Origin: JAKFFN01 sp036675025
Lineage (GTDB): Bacteria > Sumerlaeota > Sumerlaeia > Sumerlaeales > Sumerlaeaceae
Assembly (NCBI GenBank): GCA_036675025.1
Contig: JAKFFN010000101.1
Coordinates: 1 to 64,000 of the forward strand
Direction: 5' to 3'
DNA: 64,000 bases
In this document: positions 51,572-61,278 of the stretch, piece after piece
How the letters are laid out: every line of letters begins with the position of its first letter
Position numbering within the stretch: position 1 is the first letter of the stretch
Notes under the pieces: generated by a model
What the model saw: the letters and a program-made list of their open reading frames with translations, nothing else
What the model was told of the DNA's origin: nothing
Databases searched by the model: none
Program-made: the position numbers and the translations under genes

Positions 51572-52510
51572 ATGGCAAAAACACCCACGCCCGGCGACCA
51601 CATCGGCGCAATTGATTGCGGCAGCAATGCCATCCGCTTCAGCATCTACAGGCTGGATGATAACCTGAAGCCCAAGGCCATCATGGCGCGCCGATATCCG
51701 GTCCGCCTTGGCGCCGGTACTTTTGCGAACGGCCGCCTGGCACCTGCCGACATTGATGCAGCAGTTGAGGCATTTCAGCACATCAAAGCACTGGCTGAAG
51801 AACACAACGTGAGTGTTTTACCAGCCGTAGCCACCAGCGCCATCCGCGATGCCGCTAACGCCGCCGAACTTGTGAGCCGCCTTGCCGATGAAACCGGGAT
51901 TACCCTCCGGCCTATCAGCGGCGAAGAAGAAGCTGACCTCATAGCTGCCGGGGTCAACGCCACGGTAGACACCGATCAGAACCGTACCATTTTCGACGTC
52001 GGCGGTGGAAGCACTGAGGTCATTCGCTGCCGTCCAGATGGCTACATCCTGGAAAAGGCCAGCCTGCCTCTTGGTGCTGTTCGCTTCGCCCAGGAAGCCG
52101 GCATGCCGGACCTGTACGACGATGAAGATATTATGACCCTGCGGGAGAAAATCGGGCAGGTGCTGCGGAATCGATTTTCAGAAGGTACCGACCATGGCGA
52201 CTTCGGCATTGCCATTGGCGGTACGGCCCGCGCGATTGCCCATTTTGCGGCGAGTAAAAACTTTATCACAGACGAACAGCGACTGACTCTCCAGGGAGTA
52301 GTCGACTCGTTTCACGCCCTGATAAGATTACGCCCGGAGGAAATGGTTGCCGGCACGGGCATCGACCAGAGCCGTGCCATGATCATCGTCCCGGGTGTGC
52401 TGATCCTCATGGGCGTGATGGCGTTCCAGGGCCTGGAAGAAGCCGTGGTAAGCGATGCCGGGGTTCGTGAAGGACTGGTCAGCCGCTTTCTCTCAGGCAG
52501 CAGCTTCTAG
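51572..52510 (+). CDS. Ppx/GppA-family phosphatase
   Basis: This 312-residue ASKHA-fold phosphatase has the phosphate 1 loop IGAIDCGSNAIRFSI, VLPAVATSAIRDAANA, then SGEEEADLIAAGV and phosphate 2 loop IFDVGGGSTEVI. LPLGAVRF and the adenosine/polyphosphate region VSDAGVREGLV are present. Length matches the catalytic core without the C-terminal HD domain. Family members remove phosphate from polyphosphate or ppGpp precursors. The ATG is one base after the stop of the radical SAM fusion, so it belongs to the same operon. This may be chance coupling of a housekeeping gene, or a phosphate-handling step of the pathway. Confidence 0.93.
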   Translation: MAKTPTPGDHIGAIDCGSNAIRFSIYRLDDNLKPKAIMARRYPVRLGAGTFANGRLAPADIDAAVEAFQHIKALAEEHNVSVLPAVATSAIRDAANAAELVSRLADETGITLRPISGEEEADLIAAGVNATVDTDQNRTIFDVGGGSTEVIRCRPDGYILEKASLPLGAVRFAQEAGMPDLYDDEDIMTLREKIGQVLRNRFSEGTDHGDFGIAIGGTARAIAHFAASKNFITDEQRLTLQGVVDSFHALIRLRPEEMVAGTGIDQSRAMIIVPGVLILMGVMAFQGLEEAVVSDAGVREGLVSRFLSGSSF

Positions 52511-52517
52511 CCGGCGC

Positions 52518-54746
52518 TTACTCGTCCTCTTGCGGTTCCGGCGGGGCGGTCAGCAGCGTGCCGGTAGAGGGTGGTTCGCCCTGGTACATCCCGGGCGCGC
52601 TTGTGGGAACATCTTCCAGCGATAGCAGTTCTTCCGCCACGGTGCTGAGACCATCTTCAAATGCCGGTGCCTCTGTAGGTGTGGTCGTCAGATCAAGAAC
52701 CAGCGGGGCCGTTGTCACGGCTGTATCTGTGGTTACCCCTGCCTGGGTTGTCAGCGGATCAAGCACTGCAAGGGGTCCGGTTGTAGGCTGCGCCAGTTGT
52801 GCCGTTGCGGTTGATTCGTCGGTATCAGACGGAACGATTTCAGGCGCCGCAGTAACTGTCGGTGTGGTTTCTTCGGACGGCGGTGCGGGGAACAATGACG
52901 CAGCCGCTTCACCGTCATAGATCGCTATGCGAGGCACACCCTGGGCCTCAAACAGGCGCATCGGTTCTTTGGTGCGAAAGAGGCTGCGCTCGCGGCTCCG
53001 CATGAAACCCTGGCGCACCTGCAGAATTACGTAGTCAAAAGGCGGCTCATCAGGAGAAAAGTCCACCTTCGCCGGCAGCCTTCCCCATTGGCGCAGGTTT
53101 TCAAATGCCAGTTCATTAAGCGCCAGGGTTTTGACTTTATCGCCCGGCTTCAAAATCGTGTTCAGGTAATCAGTCACCTCTTCGTTAACAGCCTCGCCCC
53201 AGTAGGAGGTTTCAAAGCCGCGTTCGTAGGCGCCCTTGGCACGACCAACACTCCAGTTAAAGTAATTCAGCTGGTTTGGATGGGAGAAGTAAAGGTCTGC
53301 CACGCCGTAGCCTGAGAGGAGCAGCAGCACAATTGCCGCCACATAGCCCGTCTCGCGCACCGCAACGTCTCCACTGCGCCGGCGTCGCAGCCGTCTCACG
53401 CCGTCAAATAGAAGAGAAAAGCCGCCACCGGCGACAAGAGCCAGGAATGCAAATGCCGGAAAGAACAACCGCTCACCGTCGTAGCGCGGCGCGGTGGGCA
53501 GCATACTCAAACCAATCCAGCAGGCTGCGAGCACAACAAACAGTATCGTCGCCGGTCGCCGCACGGATGAGAAAAGCGCCCGGAGCAGACCCAGGATCAT
53601 AAAGACGATGATCCAGACCGGCACCACCACGGCCACCATATGCAGCGGATAGTAGAACGGTGCGTCGGGTCCATTATAGCCCCAGATTCGCCCGAGATAA
53701 TACACGGCGGTCTTTTGGTGCTCCAGATAGAACAACAGGTAGGCAAAGAAGCGTTTGAATCCGTCGTACCAAAGCCACGGCCATACGGCCAGCATTATGA
53801 CAGGTGCGATAAAAGCCATGGCAAAGATATTAGAAGCATAATCACGCCGCTTATAAAGCTGTCCCCAGATCATCAGCGGTATGGGCAGCATCAGTGCTGA
53901 AACCTTAGTGGCCACCGCCAAACCGAATGCCACTCCTGTAAACAGGGCAAACGGCCAGAAGCGGTTAGAGACCAGGAAACAGTAGACGGTAAGGACGATA
54001 AAGAAGGTTAGGGGTGTTTCAGAGGCGGCAATGTGGGCGTGACCGAAAACTCGCGGCATAAGTGCATACATAAGCGCAGCGGCAAAACCCCCGATGCGGC
54101 CGTATTCGCGGGTGCCCAGTAGAAACAACAGTCCCACTGTCAGACCGAAGAGCAGAGCATGCGGCAGGCGCATTGCGATCATCGGATCGTTTACAAAATC
54201 TTTGAGGTAAGTGAGTCCGGCACCGATCAGCAGCTTAGGCACCGGCGCCACTTCAGGATGCAGCGGATCATGCCCGTCCAGGAATCTGCCCCAGTGTCTG
54301 TCGACGGCGTCGTGCTGGAGCATCACGTCATCGCCCAGGTTAATCACGCCAACCATCCAGGCAGCAGCTCGCTCGGCCGGCCTGAGGTAGAGTGCCTCAT
54401 CCCAGCTATGGCCAAATCCGTTATACGTCATGACGACGGATGTAAAAGCCAGAAGCGACAGCAGCAGGGCGATCAGGAGGTCAGAAAAGCGGGTTCGTCT
54501 TTTGTAAAATTCGACAGTTTCCCGCGGTTCTCTCTCCGGCTCGTATCCTTCCGGCCTGTCATGGATGCTGCTGGCCTCGATGTTTCCCTGGCTCACGAGG
54601 AAATCGGAAACCGTATCTGAAGCCGTGAGTTTATACGCACCAGTTTCTTCACGTTTCAGACCGCTTTGCCAGTCGCCCGATCTGGGTGGAAGCTTAGGCT
54701 TATCTCCCCCGGCAGCGCCAGCTTCCGGTGGTTTTTTATCTGTCAT
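52518..54746 (-). CDS. GT39/PMT-like polytopic glycosyltransferase with disordered tails
   Basis: This 742-residue membrane protein has about 11 helices between residues 90 and 480. The first extracytoplasmic loop contains FGHSWDEALYLRPAERAA with the acidic pair expected in the PMT/ArnT fold. WPWLWYDGFKRF and ISLMWLPTAPRYDGERLFFPAFAF-like text match lipid-linked sugar transferases. The N-terminal 90 residues are polar. The last 150 are Thr/Pro/Glu-rich (many TTAP and TSTP words) and probably disordered. It would move a sugar from polyprenyl phosphate to protein or lipid A. It follows recJ by four bases, in one transcript. Confidence 0.85.
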   Translation of the reverse strand: MTDKKPPEAGAAGGDKPKLPPRSGDWQSGLKREETGAYKLTASDTVSDFLVSQGNIEASSIHDRPEGYEPEREPRETVEFYKRRTRFSDLLIALLLSLLAFTSVVMTYNGFGHSWDEALYLRPAERAAAWMVGVINLGDDVMLQHDAVDRHWGRFLDGHDPLHPEVAPVPKLLIGAGLTYLKDFVNDPMIAMRLPHALLFGLTVGLLFLLGTREYGRIGGFAAALMYALMPRVFGHAHIAASETPLTFFIVLTVYCFLVSNRFWPFALFTGVAFGLAVATKVSALMLPIPLMIWGQLYKRRDYASNIFAMAFIAPVIMLAVWPWLWYDGFKRFFAYLLFYLEHQKTAVYYLGRIWGYNGPDAPFYYPLHMVAVVVPVWIIVFMILGLLRALFSSVRRPATILFVVLAACWIGLSMLPTAPRYDGERLFFPAFAFLALVAGGGFSLLFDGVRRLRRRRSGDVAVRETGYVAAIVLLLLSGYGVADLYFSHPNQLNYFNWSVGRAKGAYERGFETSYWGEAVNEEVTDYLNTILKPGDKVKTLALNELAFENLRQWGRLPAKVDFSPDEPPFDYVILQVRQGFMRSRERSLFRTKEPMRLFEAQGVPRIAIYDGEAAASLFPAPPSEETTPTVTAAPEIVPSDTDESTATAQLAQPTTGPLAVLDPLTTQAGVTTDTAVTTAPLVLDLTTTPTEAPAFEDGLSTVAEELLSLEDVPTSAPGMYQGEPPSTGTLLTAPPEPQEDE

Positions 54747-54750
54747 AAAG

Positions 54751-56487
54751 TTAAATTGTTGTCCGTCTCAGGTCTTTCACTTCCATTTCGACACGCGGAA
54801 CAGCCCAGTAGTTGTTAACTGAGGGTGAAAAAACGACATCCATTTCCGCACCCACGGCCTGATTCAATTCGCATGCCAAATGGCCCATGTTGAACCCGAT
54901 ACCCTCTATGACCACGCCCTCACGGGCAAACTGCAGCTTTAAATGCTTATCCCCCACTACCCGCGGCTGCGCGTGAAGCTTGATTCCGCGCGACGCGAGC
55001 ACGGGATGGGGGTTACTCTGGCCAAAAGGCTCCAGGTAGCGGAGGTGTTCCATCATCTGGAGGTCAAGCAGGCGGCAATCAACCTCCGCATCGATGACCA
55101 GCGGCGGGCATAAGTCGTCGCAGCTGCCGTCATTTCGGGCATAGCTGTTTATTGCATCACGGAAGGTGCGAACGTTTTCAGCCAGCAGCGTGAGGCCCGC
55201 AGCGTTTGGATGTCCACCGTAGGCGACAAGGTGTTCGCTGCAGTGGGTCAGGGCTTCAAACAGGTTGAACGATCCAAAGCTGCGCGCGGAACCTTTTACA
55301 CAATCGGTCTTGTGCGTGAGCACAACCACCGGTCTGCCAACCTCATCCATGATCCGGCTGGCGACTATCCCGATGACTCCCAGGTGCCAGCCGTGGCCAT
55401 CGACGACTACAACCGGCTCTTCGTCCAGGTCAATTTGCTCATATACAAATTTCAGGCAATCCGTCAGGATGTGGGATTCCATCTTGCGGCGCGACTTGTT
55501 GCAGTTTTCCAGCTCTTTTACGATGCTGGCAGCCTCGTCCAGATCATCGGTAATCAAAAGCTGCACGCCGATTTCCGCGTGGCTGGTGCGACCCGCGGCG
55601 TTAAGGCGCGGGGCGATCTGGAAACCAATGTGAGTAGTGGAAATCGGCCCTGTAAGCTTCAGATGATTTCGCAGGGCCTGCACACCTACATTGCTGGATT
55701 GTGCAATTCGGGTCAGGCCGTGAGATACCAGTACCCGGTTTTCACCGGCGAGCGGCGCATAGTCAGCTACGGTGCCGATGGCCACAAGATCGAGCAATGA
55801 CCGGAGAAACGCTACCGATTCCTCGGTCGATCTGCCCATGGCTTTGAGCAGGGCATGGATGAACTTGAATGCAACTCCGGCACCGGTAAGGTGCTTGCAG
55901 GGGTAAGGGCAGTCGCGGCGGTTTGGATTGATAATAGCCAGCGCATCAGGAAGCTCGTCACCCGGCTGATGGTGATCGGTTATGATGACATCCATACCAA
56001 GCTCGCGCGCCCGTCGCACCTGCTCGATGCCGCTGATTCCATTATCTACTGTAATGACAAGATGAAAGCCGCGAGCTGCAAGCTGCTCAAGCGCCGCTAT
56101 GCTCATCCCATAGCCCTCGTCCACGCGGTGTGGAACGTAAAAAGTGCAATCTGCCCCCGCATGGCGCAAGCCTCGCAGCATGATGGAGGTGCTGGTGATT
56201 CCGTCAGCGTCGTAATCGCCGAACACGACAATGCACTCGCCCTGTTTAATAGCGCGTACCATCCGCTCTACGCCGGCTGTCATGTCAGCCATTAGAAACG
56301 GGTCATGCAGGGTGCTGAGCTGTGGCTTGATAAAGCCCATCAGCTCGTCATGCTCGAGGGCGAGACCGCGATTAGCCATTACTGACGCGACAACAGAATG
56401 CAGCCGATACCGCTCAGCCAACGATCGCGCCTGTTCAGCCTGGTGGTCTCGAAACTCCCAACGGTATGTTTTTACGCGGCGGCTCAT
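54751..56487 (-). CDS. recJ: Single-stranded-DNA-specific exonuclease RecJ
   Basis: This 578-residue DHH-family 5'-3' exonuclease acts in recombination and mismatch/base-excision repair. Motif I is VVFGDYDADGITSTS, motif II VTVDNGISG, the DHH motif VIITDHHQPGDELP and motif IV TGAGVAFKF. LDLVAIGTVADYAPL and the DHHA1 block YGGHPNAAGL complete the core, and an OB-like C-terminal part follows. The length is normal. ATG 56487 is divergent from the MBL-fold gene, with 149 bp between starts. Confidence 0.95.
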   Translation of the reverse strand: MSRRVKTYRWEFRDHQAEQARSLAERYRLHSVVASVMANRGLALEHDELMGFIKPQLSTLHDPFLMADMTAGVERMVRAIKQGECIVVFGDYDADGITSTSIMLRGLRHAGADCTFYVPHRVDEGYGMSIAALEQLAARGFHLVITVDNGISGIEQVRRARELGMDVIITDHHQPGDELPDALAIINPNRRDCPYPCKHLTGAGVAFKFIHALLKAMGRSTEESVAFLRSLLDLVAIGTVADYAPLAGENRVLVSHGLTRIAQSSNVGVQALRNHLKLTGPISTTHIGFQIAPRLNAAGRTSHAEIGVQLLITDDLDEAASIVKELENCNKSRRKMESHILTDCLKFVYEQIDLDEEPVVVVDGHGWHLGVIGIVASRIMDEVGRPVVVLTHKTDCVKGSARSFGSFNLFEALTHCSEHLVAYGGHPNAAGLTLLAENVRTFRDAINSYARNDGSCDDLCPPLVIDAEVDCRLLDLQMMEHLRYLEPFGQSNPHPVLASRGIKLHAQPRVVGDKHLKLQFAREGVVIEGIGFNMGHLACELNQAVGAEMDVVFSPSVNNYWAVPRVEMEVKDLRRTTI

Positions 56488-56636
56488 CAGTTCTGGTTCA
56501 ACAACTGCACTGGCTTATCCTTCGCGCGAGGGGCAATGTCTATCAGAAATGCCGGTGCGGGTCCATTTTCTAGTACATTTGATCCATTTTCCTGTTGCAC
56601 AAGCCCCCAGGCAAAGGCTGTTTTGTACCGGTTGTG

Positions 56637-57470
56637 ATGAAAACATTTTCTCTTCAGTCTGGCAGTTGCGGGAACTGCTATTATTACGAATCCGGCGAAG
56701 TGCGACTGCTGTTTGATGCGGGCATTCCGTTTCGGCGTGCATGTGAGCGCATGGCAGACCGCGGCATAGACTGCGGTACGTTTAATGGTTTGTTCATTTC
56801 CCACGACCACTCAGATCATACGGCGTGTGCAGGAGTGTTTCATCGCAAGTTGAAAACCCCGATTTTCTGCGCACGGGATACCCACGAGGTCATGAGCAAC
56901 CGGCTCGGGAAAGTCGCACCGTCAGCTTTTGAGTATTTTGTGCCAGGTGACACCGTTAGAGTAGGCCATGTAAACGTGCAAACAATTCCAACGCCTCACG
57001 ACGCGGCTAATCCCTGCGCTTTCATTGTGGATGACGGGCAGTACAGGGTTGGTATTCTTACAGACCTCGGGCACTGTTTCCCGGCCCTGAAGAAGTGCCT
57101 GGCCGAGCTGGACGTGGTTTTCCTGGAAAGCAACTACGACAGTCAGATGCTGGAGAACAACCCGTTTTATCCGTACCACCTGAAGTCTCGCATCAGCGGC
57201 GACCATGGGCACCTGGAAAACAGCGAAGCGTCCGAAATGGTACGCGACTGCTGCAGCGATCGGCTCCAGGTATTACTGCTGAGTCATCTCTCGCAGGACA
57301 ACAACCGTCCCGCGCTCGCAAAAAAAACAGCCAGCAACATTCTAGCGGGGCGTCCGGAAATCGATGTTCAGGTTGCGCCGCGAGATGCGGCGTCGAATGT
57401 TATTTGCGCAGGGAGCCTCTCCAGTCGCCCCCGTGCAACACAACTTTGTCTGCTTGAAGGAATTGCTTAG
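56637..57470 (+). CDS. YycJ/WalJ-type MBL-fold metallohydrolase
   Basis: This 277-residue metallo-beta-lactamase-fold protein has the HDHSDH motif at residues 56-61 as FISHDHSDHTACAG. Opening text SLQSGSCGNCYYYES is diagnostic of the YycJ/WalJ subfamily, as are LTDLGHCF and LDVVFLESNYDSQML. Members have exonuclease-like activity or link DNA repair to cell division in Firmicutes. ATG 56637 is preferred because the TTG at 56595 adds a Pro-rich stretch of 14 residues. The gene stops nine bases before the convergent PIN-toxin stop. Confidence 0.92.
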   Translation: MKTFSLQSGSCGNCYYYESGEVRLLFDAGIPFRRACERMADRGIDCGTFNGLFISHDHSDHTACAGVFHRKLKTPIFCARDTHEVMSNRLGKVAPSAFEYFVPGDTVRVGHVNVQTIPTPHDAANPCAFIVDDGQYRVGILTDLGHCFPALKKCLAELDVVFLESNYDSQMLENNPFYPYHLKSRISGDHGHLENSEASEMVRDCCSDRLQVLLLSHLSQDNNRPALAKKTASNILAGRPEIDVQVAPRDAASNVICAGSLSSRPRATQLCLLEGIA

Positions 57471-57479
57471 AACAAGCTC

Positions 57480-57881
57480 TTACCAGAATGTAGAAACTGA
57501 CTTATAAGCGCGGATTACTCTGTCTGCTGTTATTAATGGTAGTTTTTCAACCAAAGCCGTGGCAACGATAGTTCGGTCGCAGGGATCGTAGTGATTGAAG
57601 TTTTCCAGAGAAGCGGTCTTTAAAGCGATTTTGCGAGTAACAGGGATGACATCTGCGCGAACTTGTTGCTGTGCGTCTTGCACCCATTCCTCGAAGGGCG
57701 AATCCAGTTTAACCCGCTGGTTCTCTACAAGCATCGCAGCTTCAACAAATGAGATAGCTGACAGGAAGAAAACGGGCCTTTCCTTTTCCGGGAGGAGTTG
57801 CAGTTTTCGTACTTTGGGAGGTAGGCGGTCTGGGCTCAACGGCATCCACAACCATACGTGCGTATCCAGCAGATACTGCAT
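57480..57881 (-). CDS. vapC: VapC-like PIN-domain toxin
   Basis: This 133-residue PIN ribonuclease has its acidic residues in order: LLDTHVWLW (Asp), SFVEAAML (Glu), then HYDPCDRTIVATAL and ITADRVI (Asp). Metal-dependent cleavage of RNA is the family activity. It lies two bases after the antitoxin stop. Length and order are those of the type II VapBC modules with Phd-type antitoxins. No sign of decay is seen, so the pair may be active. Confidence 0.92.
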   Translation of the reverse strand: MQYLLDTHVWLWMPLSPDRLPPKVRKLQLLPEKERPVFFLSAISFVEAAMLVENQRVKLDSPFEEWVQDAQQQVRADVIPVTRKIALKTASLENFNHYDPCDRTIVATALVEKLPLITADRVIRAYKSVSTFW

Positions 57882-57883
57882 CT

Positions 57884-58132
57884 TCAGTCGTTATCAGTCC
57901 CGTCCGGAAAATCCGGATTCCACTCACTCACCGACTCGACGATGTCCCCGAGAATTTGCGCCCGACCTTTCATTCCACCAAACCGCATTGGCCGGGCCGA
58001 TTGAGGCGGAGGCAGTACTTGTGCGATTGGTTCACCACGCTTGGTAACAAGAACAGGGATCCCGGAAGTATAAACCTCCTCCAGAATCTCGGCAGCACTG
58101 TTCTTGAATTTGGTAGCAGGTACAGTCTTCAT
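57884..58132 (-). CDS. Phd/YefM-type antitoxin
   Basis: This 82-residue antitoxin opens MKTVPATKFKNSAAEILEEV, followed by VLVTKRGEPIAQVLP, the DNA-binding Phd/YefM fold. The C-terminal part (residues 50-82) is acidic and should wrap the PIN toxin. It is the first gene of the pair and should repress its own promoter in the 94 bp downstream of valS. Confidence 0.92.
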   Translation of the reverse strand: MKTVPATKFKNSAAEILEEVYTSGIPVLVTKRGEPIAQVLPPPQSARPMRFGGMKGRAQILGDIVESVSEWNPDFPDGTDND

Positions 58133-58226
58133 GCAACTAATTACGACTTAAGAACAAGCTAATTTAACAAGCTTTTTCAGCGGGTTTGAACAATCTGTCA
58201 CAACTGTAGCGTAAACGGTCTTGCCC

Positions 58227-61118
58227 TTACCCCAACAGCGCCAGCTTTTCCTTTAGCTGATCCAGCTCGTTTTTCTGCGCAGTCAGCTTTTCCTGTTCCT
58301 TCTGGATAACGTCAGCCGGTGCCTTTGATGTGAAGTTGCTGTTTGCCAGCTTGCCAATTAGCCGCTCACACTCCTTCTCCAGCCGCGCCACTTCCTTTTG
58401 CAGACGCTCCTTCTCCTGCCCGCGCAGTTCCTCAGGCAATTCAACAAACACCGTTACTCCCGCAGCCACAGCTGTCGCTGAAAAGGCGGGAGGTTCGGCA
58501 GAATCTTTAACCTTCAGGCTCTTCACATTGGTAAGGGTCGTAAAGAAATCGCCGCGTTCCAGCAGAAGCTCACGCGCGCCAGCATCTGGCGTTACCAGCA
58601 GAATGGACGCCGCCACACCCGGCGGAATGCGCATCTCACCGCGGATGTTTCGGATGGCGTAAAGCACCTCCTGCAACACGCCCACCTGGGCTTCAGCCTT
58701 TTCATCCTTCAGCGCCGCAGTGTCAAAATCAACCCAGGCGCTGATCATGATGCTGCTCGAATCCAGCGCCGTCAGGCAACGCTGGCCCAGAGTATCAGAA
58801 TGCCCGCCGTTCGGGTGCACAACGCCTTCGATAATATCTTGCTGCGACGCACTGAACTCCGGCGGAGCCACCCGGTCTGCCATGTCAACGCCCGGCGAGT
58901 TAAAGCCAAGATCATCGCGAACCATCCCCCGGAGTACCTGCCATATCTCTTCCGAGATAAAGGGGCAAACCGGGTGAACCAGCCTCATGGCCGCCTCCAG
59001 CAGGGTAAACAGCAGCGCCTGTGCGCTGGTGCGGCTTTGGATTTCCTCGGGGGTAGCGCTCAGGTTGTTCGGATTCGCATAGAGCCGCGGCTTTACCAGT
59101 TCCAGGTAGTAGTCACAGAAGTCATTCCAGAAGTACTCACGGAAAGTTTTTACGGCCTGGTCGAAATCAAACGCCTCCAGCGCCGCATTATACGTCTTTA
59201 CCGTCTCCGCAAATCGCGAGAGTATCCAGCGATCTTCCAGTGCAAGTTCTTCACGATCATGTTCCACCAGAGGCCCGGCGCATTTAATGTTCTGCTCCTG
59301 CAGATCGCCAAGGTTCTGGAGGATCAAACGCGAGGCGTTCCAGATCTTGTTCATGAAGTTGCGGTAGCCTTCCAGCTCTTTCGGGCTGAAAGCAATGTGC
59401 TGTTCGCGGCCGGCATAGGCGGCCAGCGTAATGCGCAGCGCGTCGGTACCGTTTTCTTTAATGAGATCCAGCGGGTCAAGCGCGTTGCCCTTACTCTTGC
59501 TCATCTTCTTGCCGTGTTCGTCACCCACAATCGGGTTAAAGTAAACATCGCGGAAGGGCGCTTCATCCATAAAGTGCTCGCCCATCATGATCATGCGGGC
59601 GACCCAGAAAAAGATAATATCCTTAGCCGTTACCAGTGTGGCGGTCGGATAGTACTTTTTAAGTTCATCGGTCTGGTCGGGCCAGCCCAATGTAGAGAAC
59701 GGCCAGAGCGCACTGGAGAACCAGGTATCCAGAACGTCATCGTCCTGCCGCAGACCATCTCCTGCAGCCGCTCTGGCACGCAGGACCTCGTACTCTTCAT
59801 CCGTCGTCGGCACCACAACTGTGCCATCAGCTTCGTAGAACGCAGGGATCTGGTGTCCCCACCAGAGCTGTCGCGAGATAGCCCAATCGCGCAGATTATC
59901 AATCCAGCGGAAATAGTCCGCCTTTCGCGCTTCCGGGTAGAAATTGATTTTGCCATCAGCCACGGCGGCCCGTGCCTTGACGGCCAGAGGCTCAATCTTC
60001 ACGAACCACTGCAGGCTCAGGTACGGCTCAACCACACTCGCACAGCGATAGCACGTGCCAATGCGCTGCGGGTGTTCTTCAATCTTCTCCATCAGGCCCT
60101 GCGCTTCAAGGTCAGCCACCACCTTTTTGCGCGCCTCGTAACGGTCCAGCCCCTGGTATTGCCCACCGTTTTCATTAATATGTGCGTCCGGTGTAAGTAC
60201 GTTAATCTCTTCCAGATTGTGGCGTTTGCCAGCCTGGTAGTCATTGGGATCATGGGCCGGAGTAATCTTCACCATACCTGTCCCGAATTCGCGATCAACG
60301 AAGTCATCGGCAATTATCGGGATACGGCGATTGATCAGCGGCAGTACGCAGAACTTGCCGATCAGGTCCGTATAGCGCTCATCTTTGGGATTAACAGCTA
60401 CGGCCGTGTCACCCAGCATCGTCTCCGGACGCGTGGTCGCCACTACAGCATAGCGCCCTTCCTGTCCCTCAATGGGATACTTGATGTGCCAGAGCTTGCC
60501 CGCAGAATCCTTATACTCCACTTCGTCATCTGCCAGGGTGGTGTTGCAGCGCGGGCACCAGTTCACCAGGTAATTGCCGCGGTAAATCAGCCCCTGCTCA
60601 TAGAGCTTAGCAAACACAGTGCGGACAGCGCGGTTCAGGCCCTCGTCCATGGTGAATCGCTCGCGGCTCCAGTCGCAGGACGAGCCTAGCGTTTTCAGCT
60701 GGTTAACAATAATGCCGCCGTGCTTTTCCTTCCACTCCCAGACCTTCTCCAAAAACTTTTCGCGGCCGAGAACCTCACGTGGACGCTCCATGCCTTCCGC
60801 GCGCAGCTTGTTCTCCACCACATACTGCGTGGCAATAGAGGCGTGGTCAGTGCCCGGAACCCACAGGGCATTGTAGCCGGCCATGCGTTTCCAGCGGATC
60901 AGGATATCCTGAAGCGTATTGTTTAGGGCGTGGCCCATGTGCAAGATGCCAGTAATATTTGGCGGCGGAATGACGATACAATACGGCTCGCCCGGCGCAT
61001 TAACGTCGGCCTTGAAATAGCCATGCTGTTCCCAATGGGGATACCAGCGGGCTTCAGTAGCGTGAGGATCGTAGCGGGTAGGAAGTTCCCGCGTGGCGGC
61101 AGTTTCGTTGGTCGTCAT
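58227..61118 (-). CDS. valS: Valyl-tRNA synthetase
   Basis: This 963-residue class Ia synthetase has HIGH-type HMGH at residues 60-63 in ITGILHMGHALNN and KMSKS in KKMSKSKGNALDPLDLI. The editing domain has TTRPETMLGDTAVAVNPKDERY. The C-terminal coiled arm reads KERLQKEVARLEKECERLIG. Between FISEEIWQVLRGMV and SSIMISAW an extra 60-odd residues are inserted (span about 58750-58935), containing GFNSPGVDMADRVAPPEFS and VHPNGGHSDTLG. This is absent from most ValRS and probably an added loop of the anticodon-binding region. The gene is divergent from the SGNH hydrolase at 61279. Confidence 0.97.
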   Translation of the reverse strand: MTTNETAATRELPTRYDPHATEARWYPHWEQHGYFKADVNAPGEPYCIVIPPPNITGILHMGHALNNTLQDILIRWKRMAGYNALWVPGTDHASIATQYVVENKLRAEGMERPREVLGREKFLEKVWEWKEKHGGIIVNQLKTLGSSCDWSRERFTMDEGLNRAVRTVFAKLYEQGLIYRGNYLVNWCPRCNTTLADDEVEYKDSAGKLWHIKYPIEGQEGRYAVVATTRPETMLGDTAVAVNPKDERYTDLIGKFCVLPLINRRIPIIADDFVDREFGTGMVKITPAHDPNDYQAGKRHNLEEINVLTPDAHINENGGQYQGLDRYEARKKVVADLEAQGLMEKIEEHPQRIGTCYRCASVVEPYLSLQWFVKIEPLAVKARAAVADGKINFYPEARKADYFRWIDNLRDWAISRQLWWGHQIPAFYEADGTVVVPTTDEEYEVLRARAAAGDGLRQDDDVLDTWFSSALWPFSTLGWPDQTDELKKYYPTATLVTAKDIIFFWVARMIMMGEHFMDEAPFRDVYFNPIVGDEHGKKMSKSKGNALDPLDLIKENGTDALRITLAAYAGREQHIAFSPKELEGYRNFMNKIWNASRLILQNLGDLQEQNIKCAGPLVEHDREELALEDRWILSRFAETVKTYNAALEAFDFDQAVKTFREYFWNDFCDYYLELVKPRLYANPNNLSATPEEIQSRTSAQALLFTLLEAAMRLVHPVCPFISEEIWQVLRGMVRDDLGFNSPGVDMADRVAPPEFSASQQDIIEGVVHPNGGHSDTLGQRCLTALDSSSIMISAWVDFDTAALKDEKAEAQVGVLQEVLYAIRNIRGEMRIPPGVAASILLVTPDAGARELLLERGDFFTTLTNVKSLKVKDSAEPPAFSATAVAAGVTVFVELPEELRGQEKERLQKEVARLEKECERLIGKLANSNFTSKAPADVIQKEQEKLTAQKNELDQLKEKLALLG

Positions 61119-61278
61119 AACTCCCGATTATATCTCCATACCGGGGCGACATTCGCAGCCAATAGAGACGTGCTAACTTATCCGTGCAATGCAACAGGTG
61201 CGCTGATAAGGTTGACAATCCAATCCGCCTGCCCCCCAGAGGAAAGGTCATCATCGCCAATCTTCTTTGAGGTCGCCC

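Noticed and set aside
58800..60689. 629-residue plus-strand frame over valS
   Set aside because: Shadow of valS; codon third positions fit the minus-strand gene.
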